Origin: Pseudomonas alkylphenolica
GTDB taxonomy: Bacteria > Pseudomonadota > Gammaproteobacteria > Pseudomonadales > Pseudomonadaceae
Direction of reading: 5' to 3'
NCBI RefSeq assembly: GCF_016009175.1
Contig: NZ_JADUCM010000002.1
Span: 248,001-312,000 of the forward strand
DNA length: 64,000 bases
Shown: positions 27,094-37,761 of the stretch, piece after piece
Layout: the number at the start of each line of letters is the position of its first letter
Position numbering within the stretch: position 1 is the stretch's first letter
Made by a program: the position numbers and the translations under genes
Notes under the pieces: generated by a model
What the model was told of the DNA's origin: nothing
Seen by the model: only the letters and a program-made list of their open reading frames with translations
The model's database searches: none

Positions 27094-28586
27094 TGACAAT
27101 TGCACCACGTGAACACTGGGAACAGCTGTTCCAGACCCTGACGATCGAAGGCCGCGCCTTTGTCGACGGGCAGTACTGCGCCAGTGTCTCTGGTGCAACG
27201 TTCGACTGTTCCAGCCCGGTCGATGGCCGTGCACTGGCGCAGATCGCCAGTTGCGACGACGCCGACGCCGACCGCGCCGTGGCTGCAGCCCGGCGCAGTT
27301 TTGACAGTGGTGTCTGGGCGGCGCAGGCGCCGGCCGAGCGCAAGCGCGTACTGATTGCCTTCGCCGACCTGCTGCTGGCCAATGCCCCGGAGCTGGCGCT
27401 GCTGGAAACGCTGGACATGGGCAAGCCCATTGCCGATTCGCTGAGCATCGATATCCCGGCGGCGGCCAATGCCATCCGCTGGCACGCCGAAGCCATCGAC
27501 AAGATTTATGACGAAGTTGCTGCGACCCCGTCCGACCAGCTGGGTTTGGTCACCCGCTCGCCGGTCGGCGTGGTCGCGGCCATTGTTCCGTGGAACTTTC
27601 CACTGATGATGGCCTGCTGGAAACTTGGCCCGGCCCTGGCTACCGGTAACTCGGTAATCCTCAAGCCGTCCGAAAAATCACCACTGACCGCGATCCGCAT
27701 CGCCCAGCTCGCCATTGAAGCCGGGATTCCGGCTGGCGTCCTGAACGTACTGCCGGGTTACGGTCACACCGTTGGCAAGGCCCTGGCCCTGCACATGGAT
27801 GTCGATACCCTGGTGTTCACCGGTTCAACCCGCATTGCCAAGCAATTGATGGTCTATGCCGGTGAGTCGAACATGAAGCGTGTCTGGCTGGAAGCCGGTG
27901 GCAAAAGCCCGAACATCGTCTTCGCCGACGCCCCGGACCTGCAGGCGGCTGCCGATGCCGCCGCAGCGGCTATCGCTTTCAACCAGGGCGAAGTGTGCAT
28001 TGCCGGTTCGCGGCTGCTGGTCGAGCGCAGCATCAAGGCGCGCTTCCTGCCGATGGTGGTAGAGGCCCTCAAAGCCTGGAAACCAGGCCACGCACTGGAC
28101 CCGCAAACCCGCGTCGGCGCCCTGGTGGACAGTACCCAGCTCGATACCGTGCTGGGCTACGTCGCCGCCGGCAAGGCTGATGGCGCGACTCTGCTGACCG
28201 GTGGTGAGCGCGTTCTGGAAGACACCTGCGGCGTGTATGTGCAGCCGGCGATCTTCGATGGCGTGACCAACGCCATGCGCATTGCGCGCGAAGAAATTTT
28301 TGGGCCGGTGCTGTCGGTGATTACCTTCGACAGCGCTGAAGAGGCGGTGGCCATCGCCAACGACTCGCCCTTCGGTCTGGCCGCAGCGGTCTGGACCAGC
28401 GACATTTCCCGTGCCCACAACACCGCGCGCGCGCTGCGTGCCGGCAGCGTCTGGATCAACCAGTACGACGGCGGCGACATGACCGCACCGTTTGGCGGGT
28501 TCAAGCAGTCGGGCAATGGCCGCGACAAGTCGCTGCATGCTTTTGACAAGTACACCGAACTCAAGGCGACCTGGATCAAGCTGTAA
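27093..28586 (+). CDS. puuC: Aldehyde dehydrogenase, gamma-glutamyl-aminoaldehyde type
   Basis: NAD(P)-dependent aldehyde dehydrogenase of 497 residues expected to oxidise gamma-glutamyl-gamma-aminobutyraldehyde or similar aminoaldehydes. Catalytic Cys is in FNQGEVCIAGSR, general-base Glu in VWLEAGGKSPNI, and the NAD site includes FTGSTRIAKQL; PWNFPLMMACWKLGPALATG is the family signature. It is cotranscribed between the puuA-like ligase and puuD. It aligns without gaps over its full length with the aldehyde dehydrogenase at 45015-46508 (about three quarters identical by eye), so the two are paralogues within 18 kb. Confidence 0.92.
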   Translation: MTIAPREHWEQLFQTLTIEGRAFVDGQYCASVSGATFDCSSPVDGRALAQIASCDDADADRAVAAARRSFDSGVWAAQAPAERKRVLIAFADLLLANAPELALLETLDMGKPIADSLSIDIPAAANAIRWHAEAIDKIYDEVAATPSDQLGLVTRSPVGVVAAIVPWNFPLMMACWKLGPALATGNSVILKPSEKSPLTAIRIAQLAIEAGIPAGVLNVLPGYGHTVGKALALHMDVDTLVFTGSTRIAKQLMVYAGESNMKRVWLEAGGKSPNIVFADAPDLQAAADAAAAAIAFNQGEVCIAGSRLLVERSIKARFLPMVVEALKAWKPGHALDPQTRVGALVDSTQLDTVLGYVAAGKADGATLLTGGERVLEDTCGVYVQPAIFDGVTNAMRIAREEIFGPVLSVITFDSAEEAVAIANDSPFGLAAAVWTSDISRAHNTARALRAGSVWINQYDGGDMTAPFGGFKQSGNGRDKSLHAFDKYTELKATWIKL

Positions 28587-28600
28587 GGGAGGGTGAACCC

Positions 28601-29380
28601 ATGCAAACTACCAATGACCTGCCGCCTTTGATTGGCATCTCGGCGTGTCGCCAGCAGTTGGGGCACAACTCGTCGCACACCGTGGGCGACAAGTATGTCG
28701 AGGCGGCAGGCTTTGCCGGCATTCCGCTGATCCTTCCGGCGCGTGACGAGCCGGTCGACCCGCAGCGCGTGCTAGAGCGCCTCGACGGCATTCTTTTTAC
28801 CGGTTCGCCTTCTAATATCGAGCCGCATCATTACAATGGCGCCCCCAGTGTGGAAGGCACGAAGCACGACGTGTTTCGTGACCGGCTGACCCTGCCTTTG
28901 TTGCAGGCCGCCATTGCCACCGGCGTGCCGGTGTTCTGCATTTGCCGCGGCTTTCAGGAGTTGAACGTTGCCTTGGGCGGCACGCTGCACCAGCGCGTGC
29001 ACGAGCTGTCGGGTTTCCTCGATCACCGTGAGCCGCAGGATGCCCCGGTGGAAGTGCAATACGGCCCTCGCCACAGCGTGACCGTACAGCCCGGCGGGTT
29101 GTTCGAGCGCCTTGGCCTGGCGTCGAGCTTCATGGTCAATTCGCTGCACGGCCAGGGCATCGATCGCCTGGCTGACAGCCTGCGTGCCGAGGCACTGGCG
29201 CCGGATGGCTTGGTCGAGGCGGTGTCGTTGAAGACAGGCCCGGGCTTTGTTGTCGGTGTGCAGTGGCACCCGGAGTACCGCCTGGCGGACAACCCGGTAT
29301 CGCTGCGCCTGTTCCAGGCGTTCCGTGAAGCCTGCCTGGCCCGTGCCAGGGGCGTGCGCCAGCAGGAGAGCGGCCTATGA
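28601..29380 (+). CDS. puuD: Class I glutamine amidotransferase-like gamma-glutamyl-GABA hydrolase
   Basis: Hydrolase of 259 residues that releases GABA (or the homologous omega-amino acid) and glutamate at the end of the Puu pathway. The peptidase C26 triad is visible: nucleophile Cys in FCICRGFQELN, His in VQWHPEYR, and Glu two residues after it. The N-terminus PLIGISACRQQL and GILFTGSPSNIEP are typical of PuuD. It is the third gene of the puuA-puuC-puuD unit, 14 bases after the dehydrogenase. Confidence 0.93.
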   Translation: MQTTNDLPPLIGISACRQQLGHNSSHTVGDKYVEAAGFAGIPLILPARDEPVDPQRVLERLDGILFTGSPSNIEPHHYNGAPSVEGTKHDVFRDRLTLPLLQAAIATGVPVFCICRGFQELNVALGGTLHQRVHELSGFLDHREPQDAPVEVQYGPRHSVTVQPGGLFERLGLASSFMVNSLHGQGIDRLADSLRAEALAPDGLVEAVSLKTGPGFVVGVQWHPEYRLADNPVSLRLFQAFREACLARARGVRQQESGL

Positions 29381-29460
29381 GGTCATCCGGCTGAGCCGGA
29401 ACAGACGTAGCAGGCAACAGGTTTCATTGAGTGCAAGCGGACGCGCTGCGGGGCGTCCTG

Positions 29461-29468
29461 AAAAACAA
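29461..29468 (+). promoter_or_regulatory. CA/A-rich motif upstream of the permease
   Basis: AAAAACAA fits the looser AANAANAA Hfq/Crc pattern and lies 24 bases before the permease ATG. Weaker candidate than the one at 27086. Confidence 0.3.
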
Positions 29469-29492
29469 TAGTAAAAGCGGCGACAATTACTC

Positions 29493-31043
29493 ATGAGCGA
29501 ATTCAAAGCAGGCCTTTCCCCGGGTTCGGGACAGGCTCGCACCCAGGCAACTGGTGCATCGGGAGCATCCAAAGGGCTGGCCAAGGGCCGGCTCGGACTG
29601 CTGGCGAGCATCGTGCTGGGTATCTCCACCATTGCACCGGTCTACACCCTCACTGGTGCGCTTGGTCCTACCGTACGCGAAGTCGGCGCCCATTTGCCGG
29701 CGGTGTTCATCGTGGGCTTCCTGCCGATGCTGTTGGTCGCACTGGGTTACCGTGAACTGAATGCGGCGGAACCGGACAGCGGCACCTCCTTTACCTGGTC
29801 GGCGCGGGCGTTTGGCCCGATGATCGGCTGGATCGGCGGCTGGGGCCTGGTGACAGCCACCACCATCGTGTTGTCAAACCTCGCCGGTGTGGCGGTGGAC
29901 TTCTTCTACCTGTTCATCGGGCAGATACTCGGCAGCCACGAGGTGGCGGCGCTGGCCGATAACCTGTTGATCAACGTCGTCACCTGCTGCGTGTTCATCG
30001 CCATGGCGGTGTGGATTTGCTGTCGCGGCATCGCCACTACCATGACCGTGCAGTACGGCCTGGTGGCGTTGCAGGTGTTGGTGCTGGTGGGCTTTGCCAT
30101 GGCAGCCTTCGGTGGCTCGGCCGAGACGCCGCCACTGGAGTTCGACCTGGACTGGTTCAACCCCTTTGGCGTCGAGTCGTTTTCAGCCTTTACCGCCGGC
30201 CTGTCGCTGTCGATCTTCATTTTCTGGGGCTGGGACGTGTGCCTGAGCATCAGCGAAGAGTCGGTAGGCAGCGGTGATACCCCTGGCCGTGCAGCGACCC
30301 TGACCGTGCTGCTGATTCTCGGCCTGTACCTGGTGACGGCGATTGCCACCCTGCAATTTGCCGGCATTGGCGATATCGGCCTGGGCCTGAACAACCCGCG
30401 CATCCAGGAAAACGTCTTTGCCCACCTGGCAGGCCCGGTGATGGGGCCGCTGGCAATCCTGATGTCGATTGCAGTGCTGGCCAGTACCGCAGCGTCCCTG
30501 CAGTCCACCTTCGTGTCGCCAGCGCGCACGTTGCTGGCCATGGGTTACTACGGTGCCGTGCCGGAACGCTTCGCCAACATCTGCCCGCGCTCGAAGACCC
30601 CGCGTTACGCGACGATCTGCGCCGGTGTGGCAGCCGCCGTGTTCTACGTCACCATGCGTACTCTGAGCGAAAACGTACTGGCCGATACCATCACTGCCCT
30701 GGGCATGATGATCTGCTTCTATTATTCGCTAACTGCATTTGCCTGCGTCTGGTACTTCCGCCACAGCCTGACCGACAGCCTGCGTCATTTCCTGATGCGT
30801 GGCGTTTGCCCGCTGCTGGGCGGCGGCATTCTCTCGGTGATTTTCGTGCAGACAGCCATCGACAGCGCTTCGCCGTCATTCGGCAGCGGGTCGCACGTGG
30901 GTGGGCTGGGCCTGGTGTTCGTGATCGCAATGATCATCACATTGCTGGGACTTGGGCTGATGCTGCTGTCGCGCTTGCGGGCGCCAGCGTTCTTCCTGGG
31001 CATGACCCTGCAACGCCACGCGACGGTCTCCAGCCGCCGTTAA
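29493..31043 (+). CDS. APC-family amino acid/polyamine permease
   Basis: Inner-membrane transporter of 516 residues with about twelve hydrophobic segments. The first helix has the substrate-site pattern GISTIAPVYTLTGALG, and later segments such as SIFIFWGWDVCLSISEESVG and ASTAASLQSTFVSPARTLLAMG match APC superfamily proteins. Following a polyamine catabolic operon by 112 bases suggests it imports putrescine or a related amine/amino acid (PuuP-like role, inference). It may have its own promoter in the gap. Confidence 0.85.
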   Translation: MSEFKAGLSPGSGQARTQATGASGASKGLAKGRLGLLASIVLGISTIAPVYTLTGALGPTVREVGAHLPAVFIVGFLPMLLVALGYRELNAAEPDSGTSFTWSARAFGPMIGWIGGWGLVTATTIVLSNLAGVAVDFFYLFIGQILGSHEVAALADNLLINVVTCCVFIAMAVWICCRGIATTMTVQYGLVALQVLVLVGFAMAAFGGSAETPPLEFDLDWFNPFGVESFSAFTAGLSLSIFIFWGWDVCLSISEESVGSGDTPGRAATLTVLLILGLYLVTAIATLQFAGIGDIGLGLNNPRIQENVFAHLAGPVMGPLAILMSIAVLASTAASLQSTFVSPARTLLAMGYYGAVPERFANICPRSKTPRYATICAGVAAAVFYVTMRTLSENVLADTITALGMMICFYYSLTAFACVWYFRHSLTDSLRHFLMRGVCPLLGGGILSVIFVQTAIDSASPSFGSGSHVGGLGLVFVIAMIITLLGLGLMLLSRLRAPAFFLGMTLQRHATVSSRR

Positions 31044-31064
31044 GCGGCTGGAGCTAGTGGCTGC

Positions 31065-32562
<1,498 letters not shown>

Positions 32563-32762
32563 GGGAAGTACCTCGCAAAAAAGGATCAAGGAAAAGCCAA
32601 GCGGCTGCAAAGGCGCAAGATTGTAGCGCAGTGCGGCGCTGGCTCCCAATCCACTGATGTTACAAACACCCGGACGGCGTCCGGAAAAACCCGACCAACG
32701 CCTCTGTGCCCTCTGTTCCGGGGGCTGCGACAATAGACGTGTCCTCAAGCCCCGGCGCGCTC

Positions 32763-32768
32763 TATAAT
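32763..32768 (+). promoter_or_regulatory. -10 element of the rph promoter
   Basis: A perfect TATAAT lies 36 bases before the rph start in the divergent yicC-rph gap. The -35 is weak (TGTCCT at about 17 bases), so only the -10 is called. Confidence 0.5.
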
Positions 32769-32803
32769 GCTGGGCAGATTCAAACCCAGTACAGGTATCC
32801 CAA

Positions 32804-33526
32804 ATGAAACGTCCAAGTGGTCGCGCTGCCGATCAGCTCCGCTCGATCCGCATCACCCGCAACTACACCAAACACGCCGAGGGATCAGTACTGGTCGAAT
32901 TCGGTGACACCAAAGTCGTCTGCACCGTCAGCGTCGAGAACGGTGTACCCCGGTTCCTCAAAGGTCAGGGCCAAGGCTGGCTGACCGCAGAGTACGGCAT
33001 GCTGCCGCGCTCCACCGGCGAGCGTAACCAGCGCGAAGCCGCCCGTGGCAAGCAGGGTGGCCGCACCCTGGAAATCCAGCGCCTGATCGGCCGCTCGCTG
33101 CGTGCCGCGCTGGACATGAGCAAGCTCGGCGACATCACCCTGTACGTCGACTGCGACGTGATCCAGGCCGATGGTGGTACCCGTACCGCGTCGATCACCG
33201 GTGCCATGGTTGCCCTGGTTGATGCCCTGCGCGTGGTCAAGAAGCGTGGCGGCCTGAAAGGCGGCGACCCGCTCAAGCACATGATTGCCGCAGTGTCGGT
33301 TGGCATGTACCAGGGCGAAGCGGTGCTTGACCTGGACTACCTGGAAGACTCGGCAGCCGAGACCGACCTGAACGTGGTCATGACCAGCCAGGGTGGTTTC
33401 ATCGAAGTTCAGGGCACTGCCGAAGGCGCGCCGTTCCAGCCTGAAGAGCTCAATGCCATGCTGGCCTTGGCGCAGAAGGGCATGGTCGACCTGTTCGAGC
33501 TGCAGCAAGCCTCGCTGGCTGACTGA
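32804..33526 (+). CDS. rph: Ribonuclease PH
   Basis: Phosphorolytic 3'-5' exoribonuclease that trims tRNA 3' ends. The 240-residue protein contains [20 protein letters not shown], the signature [20 protein letters not shown] (RNA/phosphate-binding Arg residues) and [11 protein letters not shown]. The phosphate-site motif [19 protein letters not shown] is intact. It stands divergent from yicC, with a small membrane-protein gene 24 bases downstream. Confidence 0.97.
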   Translation: MKRPSGRAADQLRSIRITRNYTKHAEGSVLVEFGDTKVVCTVSVENGVPRFLKGQGQGWLTAEYGMLPRSTGERNQREAARGKQGGRTLEIQRLIGRSLRAALDMSKLGDITLYVDCDVIQADGGTRTASITGAMVALVDALRVVKKRGGLKGGDPLKHMIAAVSVGMYQGEAVLDLDYLEDSAAETDLNVVMTSQGGFIEVQGTAEGAPFQPEELNAMLALAQKGMVDLFELQQASLAD

Positions 33527-33550
33527 TTTCGACAAGGCAAGGAGCAGAGC

Positions 33551-33919
33551 ATGGACCAGCAGCCGTTACCGTTGCCCACCCCCAATGCCGAGATTCGGCA
33601 GTGGGCCATGTTCTGCCACCTGGCGGCCCTGGCGGGGTTGCTGTTCCCGCTTGGCAACCTGCTGGGGCCGTTGGTGATGTGGATCTGGAAGAAAGACCTC
33701 GATCCCTTCATCGACGCCCAGGGCAAGGAAGCGCTGAACTTTCAGATCACCGTATTCCTCGCCTCGATCATCTGCTTTGCGCTGATGTTCGTGCTGATCG
33801 GCCTGGTGCTGTTCGCCGGGCTCATGGTGGCGGTGCTGGTGCTGACCATCATCGCGGGGGTCAAGGCCAACGAAGGCCAGCCCTATCGCTACCCGCTGAC
33901 CTGGCGGCCGATCAAATAA
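33551..33919 (+). CDS. DUF4870 small membrane protein
   Basis: Tic20/DUF4870-like membrane protein of 122 residues. Three to four hydrophobic segments are visible: MFCHLAALAGLLFPLGNLLG, then LNFQITVFLASIICFALMF and LIGLVLFAGLMVAVLVL. The conserved phrases WIWKKDLDPFIDAQGKEALN and ANEGQPYRYPLT identify the family. Function unknown. It follows rph closely with ribosome site AAGGAG and ends at a strong terminator. Confidence 0.88.
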   Translation: MDQQPLPLPTPNAEIRQWAMFCHLAALAGLLFPLGNLLGPLVMWIWKKDLDPFIDAQGKEALNFQITVFLASIICFALMFVLIGLVLFAGLMVAVLVLTIIAGVKANEGQPYRYPLTWRPIK

Positions 33920-33940
33920 TGATCAGCTGAAAGTGCCCAG

Positions 33941-33970
33941 AAAAAGGCGAGCCTGAGGCTCGCCTTTTTT
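33941..33970 (+). terminator. Rho-independent terminator after the DUF4870 gene
   Basis: AGGCGAGCC-TGA-GGCTCGCCT flanked by an A-run and TTTTTT; symmetrical, so it may work in both directions. Confidence 0.93.
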
Positions 33971-34147
33971 ATGCCTGCTGTTTAGCTGTCAGCCAATGGC
34001 CATTGGCATTCGTTGCCGCTGGAAGGCTTCAGGTCTGACTGCGAAGTCTGAGAGTGGCGTAGGACGTTTCTCTATCATCTTCGGCGGCGTTTTTGCCTGA
34101 AAAGGCCGTGCTAGGTTCCGGGCTCCACTTGCTCAGGGAATCAGTGC

Positions 34148-34438
34148 ATGGTCTTTCGCATCAACATCAATGGTCGCGGCGCCGGGCAGCATGGCGACTC
34201 GACCACCACCGGCGCTGTGTGCCTCAGCAGTCAGACCTTTCACCGGCAGAACGATGTCCCCAGCCTGCGCCTGGGGGATTCCACCACGCCTTGTCCTGAG
34301 TGCGGTGAGGAGGGGCCATGGCGCGTTTCCAGGGCGAGATCGCCGGGTTGCTCAGTGGTGCCAGCCAGTCGATGGGGGTGGGCAGGACATGCTGAGCCAG
34401 GGGCTGAAGAATGTCGAAGGCAGTCTGCGTGCGCTTGA
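34148..34438 (+). pseudogene. PAAR-like protein, truncated or frameshifted
   Basis: The first 60 or so codons encode a PAAR-type N-terminus: MVFRININGRGAGQHGDSTT, then TGAVCLSSQTFHRQ and LRLGDSTTPCPECGEEG. PAAR proteins cap the type VI secretion spike and carry effectors. In intact members of this subfamily a second half (VEG...VDG...CGCP pattern) follows; here after CGEEG the frame turns into Arg/Ser/Pro-rich nonsense to residue 96. A shift at the G-rich stretch near 34309-34315 is one explanation, a small deletion another. No VgrG or other secretion gene is nearby. RBS AGGGA precedes the ATG. Confidence 0.6.
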
Positions 34439-34826
34439 ACAGCTGTACCAACGGACCTTCACCACCCATGGGCACCTAAAAAGTCCGGAGTTTTTCGCCT
34501 CACGCCAACAGCTATACCGCCAGCTGGATGGGCAATTAAAGGTGCAGGAGGCGTGTCGTGCCGGAGAAACAAAGGCGTGTAGAAAGGTCCGGTTTACTGA
34601 AGCAGGAAGCTTTTCAGGTGGCATAGGAGGTGGAATGGCCGGAGCCGCTTTGGGGGGATACGCGGCATATTTAACGTGTGGCGTTGCGGCAGCTTTTACC
34701 GGAGGGCTTGGTGGGGCTGTTTGTGGAATCGTCCTTGTCGGCGGAGGCTCGGTCGTCGGAGGAGTGGGTGGCAGCTCCAGCGGGGAGTTCATAGGGGAGG
34801 AACTCTACAACTGGACAGGACAATGA
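34318..34826 (+). pseudogene. Glycine-zipper (pore-forming?) toxin-like gene, single frameshift
   Basis: From ATG 34318, behind GAGGAGG, the frame reads MARFQGEIAGLLSGASQSMG and then hits a stop. Adding one G to the G5 run at 34374-34378 joins it to a downstream frame (GQDMLSQGLKNVEGSLRALE...) that runs to the TGA at 34824-34826, giving 169 residues. The C-terminal third is rich in GxxxG patterns (GGIGGGMAGAALGGYAAY; FTGGLGGAVCGIVLVGGG; VVGGVGGSSSGEF), the glycine-zipper type seen in pore-forming type VI effectors such as Tse4. Toxin role is inferred. Its stop overlaps the next gene (ATGA). Confidence 0.5.
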
Positions 34827-35229
34827 GTGCTGACTTCTATTCTTCCTGGCATCCGGGTCTACGGTTTGCCTTTTTGTTTGCGCCTTTCGTGATTTCGATG
34901 TCTGGGGTGGCAACTGCCTGTTTCATCGCTTGCAGTCGTGACTTCACCTCAATGCTTGTTGCCTTACCCAGGTGCCCATGGCTGCAACAGCAGATCCTCA
35001 TCTGGGGAACGACTAGCTTTAAATCGCGTTACTACTTGGTCAATACAATGTGTGTTGCGATGCTTTGCCCGAGCATCGGAATTCGAGAGGGCTATTGGAT
35101 GCTGACGAGTTACGTAATTTCCCGTTATCGCTTAAGCGTCGCATGATAGTTGCCGCCTGGTTGGTGATTATTGGCTCGGCGTGGCTCATCGTAGGCCTTG
35201 CATTGATCAAACTCTCCCCAACCCGCTGA
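34823..35229 (+). pseudogene. Membrane immunity-like protein, single frameshift
   Basis: Starts at ATG 34823, overlapping the toxin-like stop by 4 bases. The frame has one hydrophobic N-terminal segment (FAFLFAPFVISMSGVATACF) and continues to IGIREG near codon 90, then loses sense and stops at 35146. One extra G in the GGG at 35089-35091 would restore IREGLLDADELRNFPLSLK and a second membrane helix (MIVAAWLVIIGSAWLIVGLA), ending at TGA 35227-35229 with 135 residues. A small membrane protein directly after a glycine-zipper protein fits an immunity partner (inference). As sequenced the second helix is lost. Confidence 0.5.
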
Positions 35230-35242
35230 AACGCCAGGCACA

Positions 35243-35270
35243 AAAAAACCGACATCACGTCGGTTTTTTT
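35243..35270. terminator. Terminator between the immunity-like gene and crc (bidirectional)
   Basis: AAAAAACCGAC-ATCAC-GTCGGTTTTTTT forms a short GC stem flanked by A- and T-runs and lies between convergent genes. Confidence 0.88.
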
Positions 35271-35283
35271 GTAGCTGAACGAA

Positions 35284-36063
35284 TCAGATCGTCAGCGTCC
35301 AGTCGTAGTCCACGATCAGTGGCGCGTGCTGGGAGAAGCGTGGCTGACGCGGCAGGCGCGCGCTACGCACGAAGCGTCGCAGGCCCGGAGTCAGCAGCTG
35401 GTAGTCGAAACGCCAGCCCAGGTTGAGCATCTCGGCCTGCTCGTTGTCCGGCCACCAGCTGTACTGGTCGCCTTCACGGCTGACTTCACGCAGGGCGTCG
35501 ACATACCCCATGTCTCCGACGACGGTGTCCATCCACGCACGTTCCGGCGCGAGGAAACCCGGCGACTGCTGGCCATCGCGCCAGTTCTTGACGTCGAGCT
35601 TCTGCTGCGCCACGTACAACGAGCCGCAATAGATGTACTCGCGACGCTTGCGACGCTGTTTGTCCAGGTACTTGGCGAAGTCGTCCATCAACTTGAATTT
35701 CTGGTTCAAGTCTTCGTCGCCGTTCATTCCCGAAGGCAGCAGCAATGTTGCGATGCTGACCTTGTCGAAATCGGCCTGCAGGTAACGTCCGTAGCGGTCG
35801 GCTGTCTCGAAGCCCAGGCCGCTGATGACTGCCTTGGGCTGCAACCGCGAATAAAGCGCCACGCCGCCTTGGGCGGGAACTTCTGCGTCGCAGGCATAAA
35901 GGAAGTAGCCATCAAGCTGGAAAGCTGGGTCGTCGAGTTCAAAGGCCGAGGCGCGGGTATCCTGTAGGCAGATGACGTCGGCATTCTGGGCTTGCAGCCA
36001 GCTGAGCAAACCACGCTCGACTGCAGCCTGAATGCCATTTACGTTCACACTGATGATCCGCAT
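35284..36063 (-). CDS. crc: Catabolite repression control protein Crc
   Basis: Cofactor that, with Hfq, blocks translation of catabolic messages carrying CA-rich motifs; antagonised by CrcZ/CrcY RNAs. The 259-residue protein has the exonuclease III/EEP fold (MRIISVNVNGIQAAVERGLL, CLQDTRASAFELDDP, WRFDYQLLTPGL, APLIVDY) but lacks nuclease activity in studied pseudomonads. It matches my recollection of P. aeruginosa Crc nearly throughout. ATG 36063 is chosen over 36075. It diverges from pyrE in an 80-base gap. Confidence 0.97.
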   Translation of the reverse strand: MRIISVNVNGIQAAVERGLLSWLQAQNADVICLQDTRASAFELDDPAFQLDGYFLYACDAEVPAQGGVALYSRLQPKAVISGLGFETADRYGRYLQADFDKVSIATLLLPSGMNGDEDLNQKFKLMDDFAKYLDKQRRKRREYIYCGSLYVAQQKLDVKNWRDGQQSPGFLAPERAWMDTVVGDMGYVDALREVSREGDQYSWWPDNEQAEMLNLGWRFDYQLLTPGLRRFVRSARLPRQPRFSQHAPLIVDYDWTLTI

Positions 36064-36143
36064 AAATGGCCCCAAAAATCTCGTGCGTGTATGATACCCG
36101 AGCTGTACTCATTTAGCTAAATCCGTGGTATCCGGGACTCTTC

Positions 36144-36785
36144 ATGCAGCCGTATCAGCGCGACTTCATTCGTTTTGCCATCGACCGCGGGGTTCTGCGC
36201 TTCGGTGAATTCACCCTCAAATCCGGGCGCACCAGCCCGTATTTCTTCAATGCCGGCCTGTTCAACAGTGGTTCGGCCCTGGCTCAGCTCGGACGTTTCT
36301 ATGCGGCGGCGATTGTCGACAGCAAGATTCCGTTCGACGTGCTGTTTGGCCCGGCCTACAAGGGTATCCCCCTGGCGGCGGCCACTGCAGTAGCCCTGGC
36401 CGAGCACCATGACCTCGACCTGCCCTGGTGCTTCAACCGCAAGGAAGCCAAGGCCCACGGCGAAGGTGGAAGCCTTGTTGGCGCGCCGCTGACCGGCGAT
36501 GTACTGATCATCGACGACGTGATCACCGCAGGCACCGCGATCCGTGAAGTCATGCAGATCATTCAGGGTCAGCAGGCCAAGGCCGCTGGCGTACTGATCG
36601 CGCTGAACCGTCAGGAGCGTGGCAACGGTGAGCTGTCGGCGATCCAGGAAGTGGAGCGCGACTTCGGCATTCCGGTGGTCAGCATCGTTTCGCTGACCCA
36701 GGTGCTGGAGTTCCTCGCCGACGACCCGGCGCTCAAGCAGCATTTGCCGGCCGTCGAGGCTTATCGGGCCCAGTACGGGATCTGA
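36144..36785 (+). CDS. pyrE: Orotate phosphoribosyltransferase
   Basis: Converts orotate and PRPP to OMP in pyrimidine synthesis. The 213-residue protein has the PRPP-binding motif [17 protein letters not shown], the flexible-loop residues [13 protein letters not shown], and [18 protein letters not shown] at the N-terminus. It diverges from crc, the standard arrangement in Pseudomonas, and ends at a terminator shared with argB. Confidence 0.97.
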   Translation: MQPYQRDFIRFAIDRGVLRFGEFTLKSGRTSPYFFNAGLFNSGSALAQLGRFYAAAIVDSKIPFDVLFGPAYKGIPLAAATAVALAEHHDLDLPWCFNRKEAKAHGEGGSLVGAPLTGDVLIIDDVITAGTAIREVMQIIQGQQAKAAGVLIALNRQERGNGELSAIQEVERDFGIPVVSIVSLTQVLEFLADDPALKQHLPAVEAYRAQYGI

Positions 36786-36790
36786 AGCCG

Positions 36791-36821
36791 AAAAAAAGGC
36801 GACCTTCGGGTCGCCTTTTTT
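36791..36821. terminator. Bidirectional terminator between pyrE and argB
   Basis: AAAAAAAGGCGACC-TTCG-GGTCGCCTTTTTT with a stable TTCG loop, located between convergent stops. Confidence 0.95.
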
Positions 36822-36826
36822 GTGTC

Positions 36827-37753
<927 letters not shown>

Positions 37754-37761
37754 TTAGTCGG

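Noticed and set aside
34170..34317. Open frame upstream of the glycine-zipper segment giving a longer 218-residue protein
   Set aside because: Residues before GQDMLSQG are Arg/Pro/Trp-rich and look like a shadow of the PAAR and MARFQGE frames; only the part after about 34380 resembles real protein.
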